The position numbers and the translations under genes were made by a program. This document shows positions 53,249-62,200 of a stretch of DNA of 64,000 bases, piece after piece; position 1 is the first letter of the stretch, and each line of letters begins with the position of its first letter. The notes below the pieces were generated by a model. The model ran no database searches, was not told where the DNA came from, and saw only the letters and a list, made by a program, of their open reading frames with translations. Source of the stretch: Acanthaster planci (Eukaryota; Echinodermata; Asteroidea; Valvatida; Acanthasteridae); assembly GCF_001949145.1 (NCBI RefSeq), contig NW_019091362.1:2080775-2144774 (forward strand), read 5' to 3'.

Positions 53249-56200
53249 GTAAGATGCGTTAACTCGTGCGGTAAGATACGTTAACTCGTGCATTCACATT
53301 GTCCGAGAATAAACAAGTTGTCAAACAAAGAGGAAGGGAGGTTGTTTTTTTTCACTGAGAGAAGGTTTCCTTAGCTGATCAGCAATATCTCGTCATGATT
53401 TCAAGACAGACTCAAAGTTTTCCCCGACCAATCATCTCGGGCCATATCATTGGAGGTATTCGCCGTCGATTAGTACCAAAAAGCTGCGATTGGAATCGTG
53501 AAAAGTGGCATATCCTCGGGCGATGAAGGGAGACAAGCGCTGGTTCCCGCGAATGACCTTCAAGTCAACTACTTTTTTGTTTGTTTGTTTGTTTCCATAC
53601 AGGATTTCCAACTAATTCTCCTGTGGGTCCTGCTTGCATTGATACTCCTTGGAAACTCTACGGTGCTCTTGGCCCTGTACGTTATCAGGCACAAAAAGTC
53701 AAGACTCAATTTCTTTGTTGCTCACCTGGCTCTCGCAGGTAGATCTGCCCATTCAAAACATCAGTTGATGGGCGCAGTCGGATGATCTCTGCTCTCGGTG
53801 ATCTCATAAAATTCCCCGACTTTGATTCTCCTTTTCCCCTGAATGGGCCTGTTTGCTTCACAGGGATCTGGATCATGATCAGTGATACGTCGCTGGTTCA
53901 CTGACGCTAAACCCGCCTAATGGGTGTAGCAAACCAGCGTTGGGAAGACTGATCGAGATCCAGGTCCGTGTGAAACACACAGGCCCAAGTAAAATGTAAT
54001 CTACAGATTTCGGTTGGATCAATGAATTTCGTATTAGGGTTGATCGATGGTGCAACGCGATCTAGCGATTGCGCAGATCACCGATTGCGCCCAGCATCAT
54101 ATTACTGAACATTTTGTTCTGTTGCAGTGATGTTGTTTCTTTTACTTTGTATGATTACTCATTAAAATGCAACAACTATCAAACTCTTAGGCCAATATCT
54201 GCCAAGTCTAGAGAGAGTCTTTCACGACTCTATCGTGCAACTGATTAGGTCAAAGGTCACAAGCGATCATTTTATTGAAAACCTGATTATCTTACGCTTT
54301 TCATTGGATAAACCCCAAAGACAAGTTGGATTTCGTCTTTGGAATCACTAGACAAACCCTCGGAATGTCAACATGATTGGGTCATAGTTCACACTCTAAA
54401 ATTTGCGTTCAACAACTGAGCACAATTATCTTGCCCTCGCTTTGTAAAAATGTTCAGTGCTAAATATTATATATATATTATACGTTCAATTCCTCAACTT
54501 TTCATAGTTCAGCACTGCCCATCAATTCCTTAAGAAGTTTAGTATTTTAACGTGTTTATAAACTGATTGCAAGAAATTGTTGAAGATAGTGGAGTAGAAG
54601 TCACCAAGTTTCATAGATAGAAACCAGGCTTCTAATTTTCCCACTTTCTAACAGGATAAGACTACAAGAGGCCACAAATATCCCTTGCCACTGTTAACTA
54701 TGGGTTTGAAGATTTCACGTCATCAGTGACTGCAATAAAGCCTCGTGCTTCTCCGCAAGTTTGTGTGTGTTGTACACTGGTGCATTCCTAATATTCACTG
54801 GCACAAATCGATCGACATTTACCAAGCAGCCATCACTGACACTGTTTAATATTTGTAACGTGCTTCCTAGACCACTATCTACTCTAGTTTTACTGCTGTT
54901 CAATTGTAGTTTATACCACTCAATTTATGGAACTCATATTGAACAACAGTCATGATAATCACATCAACTAATTCACACTCACTCAGCAACAGAACATTTT
55001 GGGATTTTGGGTGGCTGAAGCAGGAATCATTTAGAAATCAAGCAAAGAATATATTGTTTCCAATACCCAAAGGCATCAGCTTCTATTTCCACGTATATTT
55101 CAACACCCGTGCTAGCATATATAGATTCTAGACTTCCCTACATGAAATGTACAGCATACTGTTGAAGCTAACTCTGGTTTTGCATTTTTTTTAAAACGAT
55201 GGTAGCTCTAGATTTTTAACAACTATTTGAATACAATCCTCAGATTTGTTGGTGGGCGTTATCAATGCTGGGTTTGAGATCCTGTACAGATACATGGGCG
55301 AATTTCAAGCTGGGACAGTGTTCTGCAAGATTATACGCTATCTACAGGTAAGGCCACGCAATTTTCCAGTTCTAATATTATCGAATAGGCTATCTGTCGA
55401 TAAAATGCGATTTTATCAAGTAACTTAAAAACATTCTGTGAGGATTGTCTTAGTGCCAAACACTTTTGGACGTGAATCATTAGGACTGAGTTAAGATACT
55501 GAAATGTATTGATCAATCAGCTTCCATGATGAGCAGGTAATCTCTGAAGATCGGAAGACAAAAAAGGAACTAATTTTAACTTTTCTTAATTGCTCACGCA
55601 GTTTTGTCCCTCCAAATGCAACCTAAACGTAATCTTCATTTTCTACCAATATTCAGGCATCATTAATTTGGTGTCTAATTAAAGTTAAGAGTGTATTCTA
55701 CTTATTCTTGGAAAAAATTCCTTTTAAGCTATGTTGTGTAGCGGAGATATGTAACACAACTCAGCTTTGTTCTGTCTACTGGATTTTTGCCCTTAGAACT
55801 TTTTGATTTAATGGCAGTTTAAAGAGTTTATCTTGCATGTGTATGCAACCACTTAAATATTTGATTAACACACAACTGTTTTTGTTCCTTTACTCTTCGC
55901 AATTTCTTACTAGTTCTAAACTTAATGAAAACTGATGCCTTTTTCAGAAGGCATTTAGTGTAAAGGCCGGTTCATACTACAAGCGAACATAAAAGCCAAG
56001 CGACTCTAACGTCACGAAAGATTTGCAGCGAAAATTTTGCTCGTTTTTAAATCTGTTCAATTTTTGCAAATTCACTGTAAACTTGGCATCGGATTTAAAC
56101 GAAGTCACCATTTCTGCAAAGATTACTCAGCTCCAGTCTGATACATGAAACAACTATTTCTGACAATTAGTTTCGAAGAAATAATATTACGAATGTGTTG

Positions 56201-59200
56201 CTTTTTTGTTGGGGGGTGGGAACAATCTGTAAACGCGGTGCGTGAGACTGCCTTGGAATAGAGGTGCATTGCTGATGGTCGCTATTTCTTCTCTACTACA
56301 GGCGTTCGTAATCAATGCTTCTTCCTTTCAACTTGTCGCACTAAGCTTGGACCGATTTTTTGCCATAGTGTTCCCCATGGACTTTTCTGGAAGCGGTATG
56401 TTTTCAAACACTCAATCAGCAAGCCCTTGTCTTCTGTGCAGTGCAGAAGTCACGTTTGTAATGGCAATCCCAGTTTCACTGTAACCACTGTTAGGATTGT
56501 GCTTCGCGAACCGTTGTTTCTTTTAACAGTATTGTAAACCAAATGCATTTTGGAACCAGGGCATTGCATCAAAATATCGAGCATAGAAAAGTTCACATGA
56601 AGCCAACTATGGGACAGAGAGGACAACCCCCCTGCCTTTTTGTTGGTCATTGTTATACTGGTATCTCAGGAATTCTTTTCAGACATCTATGGGGGGGGAT
56701 GTGTTAAGTAACAATAGGCTGGAGTGTGTATAGGGATTGGAGTTGTTGGAGGGTGTACCCCTCTGTCCCATTTCGTGCCTGGTATAACAGATAATGACTT
56801 TATTTTCATCATATTTTAAATTCAAAGTCCATCAAAATTTATATTATAGAGCAAACCCTGATCTTAATAACAACATGTTGTTCATAGTAATAATGTTTTG
56901 AGGTTACATAGAGATAACTGATAGAGTGGACATATAAGGTTTTTCAACACTATAGTTTGCCCATGGCATTGTGTTTAAGCTCGTTAATAGTATCAAACTT
57001 GTCATTACATGGAAATACGGGAGTAAATGATGGGTGAAAACAATGGGTCAACCTGAAACCATAAAAGATTTATCCCTTTGGCCTATAAGAAAAACGCATC
57101 ATTTTTCCATTGTAATGGTACCTGCATACGAGATATAACAGATCAGCACTAATTTCTCTCTCAGTCTAAGCAGACAAAAATACCAAGATAATGTAAAGTC
57201 ATCCCTCAAATTTCTTGTTACGGTGTGCCACACAAGACACCAAGGGCCGGATTATCCAGGCTCTGCACCAAAGACCCACGAACAATTCGGGGTCTACGAA
57301 GATTGTAGGACCTACGAAGATACCACAGTGTGTTTCTCTGTTTGGATTTGGGAAAGTCTTCAGACTAGTTCGAAATGCGCCGCTGCAGTGCTTCCCAGTG
57401 CTTTCAAACCGATGTTGGTCCCTGTGGCCAAGTGAGGCCTGTGAAACACCGGCGCCTAGGGCCTAGGGAACTTTCAATCTTGCCCTGACGACACCCCTTT
57501 GTGAATATTTTATGCCTGTGCAGGCAAGCGGGCCAACCTTATGGCGGCCACAGCGTGGATTGCACCTTTCTTCGTCTCCATTCCATCAGCCATAGTCTTC
57601 GAAGCAAAAAATGATACCCGAGGACAGACTCACTGCTTCCCTACCGTCCTTCAGCCGGAATCTTGGCAATATAAGGTACAATACCACACGACAAGTACGT
57701 CCTAGCCAATCTACAGCCTTACCCAAATGTCAGCATTAAATTATCACAAAGTGGTGCCGAACACTTTAACTGTGACACTCATATCATTTTTTCATTAGAA
57801 AGAAAGTAGGCGATTTAAAACATATATATAAAGCCAGGTAGGAGCCTGCTGGGGAGATAATAGACGTTTGTATTCCCAATTATAAATGCCCTATTTTCGT
57901 TTAAAAGTAAACTCAAAGTCGAAAATCATTGCTTCATTATTGATCAGTGTTTTCAATATAATATTTGTCCCTTTTACGGAATGTCTCAAGCGTCATTATT
58001 GTTTCATGGCCACGATGCATTTCCTTGCATCGATGTCATTTCAGATTGCATATGAGCAAAGTTTCCTACTGGCTCAGCGAAACATTTTCGTCTCCGTTCG
58101 ACCGTCATTCTACAATGAAGACCGTGACTTGTTTATAATATTGCAATTTTCATAAATAATATCATAATAATATTTGTAATTTCCAGTAATGAATGTAGAA
58201 GTTAGGTTTGCTTGCACCTAAGAACGCATTCTTGAAAACAAGGAATATGCCTAAATCAATCTTATCTGCTTTGTTTTAGCTACTTACCTCATCAGTTTAA
58301 TGTGCTAAGTCCTCCACATGGCAACCATTCCTGTCAATGCACATCTGACATCTTCGTAACATGTCCCTTACTGCTCGTCTGATCATTTCAATGTCTTGAC
58401 GGAGATTATTGACTTCTTCCACTATTCTTGCACGTTAACTCCTGAACATGAGCTGAGGGTGTAGTGAAAATCAGATAAGATTGATTTAGGTACATTCCTT
58501 GTTTTCAAGAATGCGTTCTTAAAGCAAAGGCATTTGGTATTCTGCACACTTGCATGGTCTGGCCTTGTTAATCACATACGCAAACTTGTCACAGTGCCGA
58601 TTTCAGTACCCTTAACATCGGTCTAGTTTGTTCACTCATCTGTGTCAATAACATCACAAGCTGTATACCATTGCAAAGAGGACCTTCTGCCCTTTCTAGA
58701 GATATATTTCGCTTTCTATAAAGCAGTTTTGCTATTACAGTAATTTTTATCTCGGTATTTTAAAAAAAAATTACGGTAGTAATTTTTATTTCGGTATACT
58801 TTTTTATGTGGACACCCTGTACATGTATATGATCTATCCGTCGTCAGGAGACTGCAGAGGTTTATCGAACATGGGGAAGGTACCCATGTTCAATGCTGGC
58901 GATTAGTTCATCTTGGCTTCAGTCGATCTGGTGGTCTTCAGTCTGGGGGTGCTTGATGATGGCCAACTTGTCGATTTCCTTCTACTTTTGGGCTCTGTGT
59001 GCTTAGTAGTAAGGAGGTCCCTGCCAGTCTCGCCGATGTACACTTTGCCGCATTGACACTGTGGGATCCTGTACATCCCTTGCTTGTGCTGTGGATTGGG
59101 CCGGTCCTTTTTGGAGGTCAGCAGGTTCAGCACCTTTCGGGGGCTGTATGGTACACTCGAAGACCATGATTTTTGGAGGATGCACTGGATTGTTATTTAT

Positions 59201-62200
59201 TTATTATTAATTTCTGACCATGTCAAGGGTCGTGAACAAGACCTCGGGGTCATTCTAAAATCACTCCCCGGATAAAATTAAAACACTGTACATATGCGAA
59301 AAGCTAAAACAACTAAAACTTGTTGCACTACGGGCAAAACAATAACACAGTTACATTTAAAACAAAAAATTAACTAAAACATAGACCACTAGAACAAATT
59401 AAAACACTTAAAACAATAAAGATTAATGACAATAAGAGAAGCAACAATTAACTGAAAAGGTTAGCAGAAGAAAATAAAAAGGTGTTAAAACATATTGAAT
59501 GTAAAAATCCAAGCAGTAATAAAATACATAACATATCAGTAAGATGAATTTAAGCAAAAGAATAAAAACAAGAGTTTCTATGTCTGTCTGCAACAGAACA
59601 TCGGGCTTTTCCGCATTTTTAAGTTTGAGAAAAATGCAATCATTGTGCATGCACGTTTGTCAGTGGAGAGGTAAACGAAATAAAAACGATGAGATATGCG
59701 GAAAAATATGAGTAAAAACTGTACCTGATGATATCATTATGGCGTCCTTTCAGTTTCACATATGATACATCCCAGTCTACCTACATACAAGAATTAATGG
59801 AATGGGATCTCATTTTTCATAGAAAAATATAAAATATTCCCCCTTGAAGATGACACTTATAATGACACCTTTAAAATGATGCCATATATGCCCATAATCA
59901 GGACGCGACCTTTAATTTAAACTCACAGACCTCATTGTTCCTACATTGGTCTCAAAATTCTTTAGATGTAAGACATTTACAGTATACGCCTTTCAGATGT
60001 GTTTCTCGACCTCTAGTGGCCCTATCCTATCATTTCTTGAAATCTCATCTATTACATCCTCAGTTATATGCATACAGAAATTAAATCAAATCAGACTCAA
60101 AAATCTCTAGTTATGGGACATGAAGTTGTATCCCTTTAAGATGATGTCATGTGACGTCTTAACGTAACCTTGCTAATCACGTAAAATACGTCCCCGTCCA
60201 CAGACATGTAAAAAATTTAACAGAATAGGACTCAAACGTCCTGCAGCTATTAACAAAACTTTCATTAATAACGAATTCTACTTTAAGAATACCGAGTTGG
60301 ACATCTGGCTCTAGAGATACTGGCCTGCAAGCATAGAGCTTTTTAGGAGTGTCACGTGACTTTGGTTGTTGCCGTGGCCACATCAACTCTTCCTAAGAAA
60401 GGTCACTTCTTTTTTTGTCACGCCTAATGGCCAATCCTTTGTGTAGCATGCTGATGGTGAAAGATTGGAAAATGACAAGGTCGCCCCTGTCAAACTGTCT
60501 TCATAAATATTAAAATGTAATAATACACGACCTAATGAAGTCATTATGATATCACTTCACAATCATCTGAAACGAAAGTTCTGTGAACCTTATGAATTTC
60601 ATGGTAATCGTTTCATGCTTAAACAATTTTATTTGCTCAGAATATGCTTTGAAACAATGGTTAAATGTGACCAATTTATCATCGTGGCATTAACCCAAAT
60701 TTCATATAACACAACGCTCGTTGGGTCCATTAATTTTGAAGATTTATTGATCTGAAGATATGCCTACTGGCTCACAAAGGATTCAACTTTGCAGGCATCT
60801 TATATAACCTCAGATGACGTCTCATCTCATCACTGTTGTCAGAGAATTTTAAAAAGTCATTCCTTCAAGAGATTTATCAAAAGAAGTGAACTGGGACATT
60901 TAAAGAAAACATGGCAGTACGTTTTGTTTAAAGAGAGTGCTCCATTTTGATCGAGCTCTTACTATATATGAATAGAAATTTGTGCACAAGAGGTAGTCCC
61001 TTCTCAGCCTGAAAAGGAGGGTAAAGTGCAAATTCATATGATGGGGGTTTCAGTTAACAAATATGACACTGTTCTTTTTTTAATTACCAACATGTTGGAA
61101 ACTACTATGAAATTTGGCCACAAGGAATATGTAAAAAAATCATTCTGAGAATATTCAGTGAGGTTTTTAAACGTTCCTGAAATTCAAAAGTGGATGCTTG
61201 AGATCGTTTTCATGCTGAAGTCGAACAAAACAAGACTAAATTAAATTACAGATAATAAACAGGGAATATGTTTGCCCTTCACACAGCCTTAGAAGGTGTA
61301 AGCATCTTTAGATAATTTATTGAAAAACACCTGTATTTGCCAAACAGGAAGGATGCTTATAGTCACCGTAGCTTTCGCTGGGGATCTCTTTATATTTAAT
61401 TCTTGCAGTGACGCTCATGAACAACATGGCCTAAATTGGATTTTCTTAATCACAATGTAGCATTTCAAAGTTCAATATTTCTTACAGCTATGTGTATTTT
61501 GCCAACAGAGTGTAAACAGTATGAACATGCATACCAACAGCAAAATGAAACAAGGACCACTGCACTTTCCACTTTTTCAGCCTGAGACACTCGTGACCAG
61601 CATTTGTTAAGTGGGATTCTCTTTTGATAGGCTGAAATGCAATCAATATTAAAGTCCATCATTTAAGACCTGCTATCCCAGTGGCTGCTATAGTGTTATC
61701 AATACATGTAATCCATTCAAAAACATTATATAAATGTGTATTTGTTAAGTGTTAATGCTACAAGGAGCGCATTCATTGGTGAAAGGTATTTTCAGGTGCT
61801 GCACAGCAACTTTGTCACTGGAAAATTCTCTCAGACAAAAAGGAATAATGTTTTTAAGAGCCATTCATAAGCGGTAATGTTACAAAAAATGGAGGATAAG
61901 GCCATGCAGACCGGTAAATATTCTTAAATGTGATCTGTAATCCGAACCATCAGTCGATCTTTGAGCAATCTTTTAATTAGAAAATGCCCATAATTCTGTC
62001 ATAAGCATATTTCCTTCTCCTTTTTGTTGTAGAAGATATAAAAAACTGATATCAACTGATAGCACAAAAACATCATTAACTGTGCTCAACATGTAACTGA
62101 CATTACCGTAACAGACACTATTTCAAGCACCACTGACCAACATTTTTCTATAAAATGGGTGAACACTGCGAAATACAAAAAACATTCACAATACAAAATT

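Noticed and set aside
53498-53602. Upstream extension of the TM1 ORF (KSGISSGDEGRQ...)
   Set aside because: This is intron 1 read through. The pyrimidine tract and CATACAG acceptor at 53602 mark the exon start.
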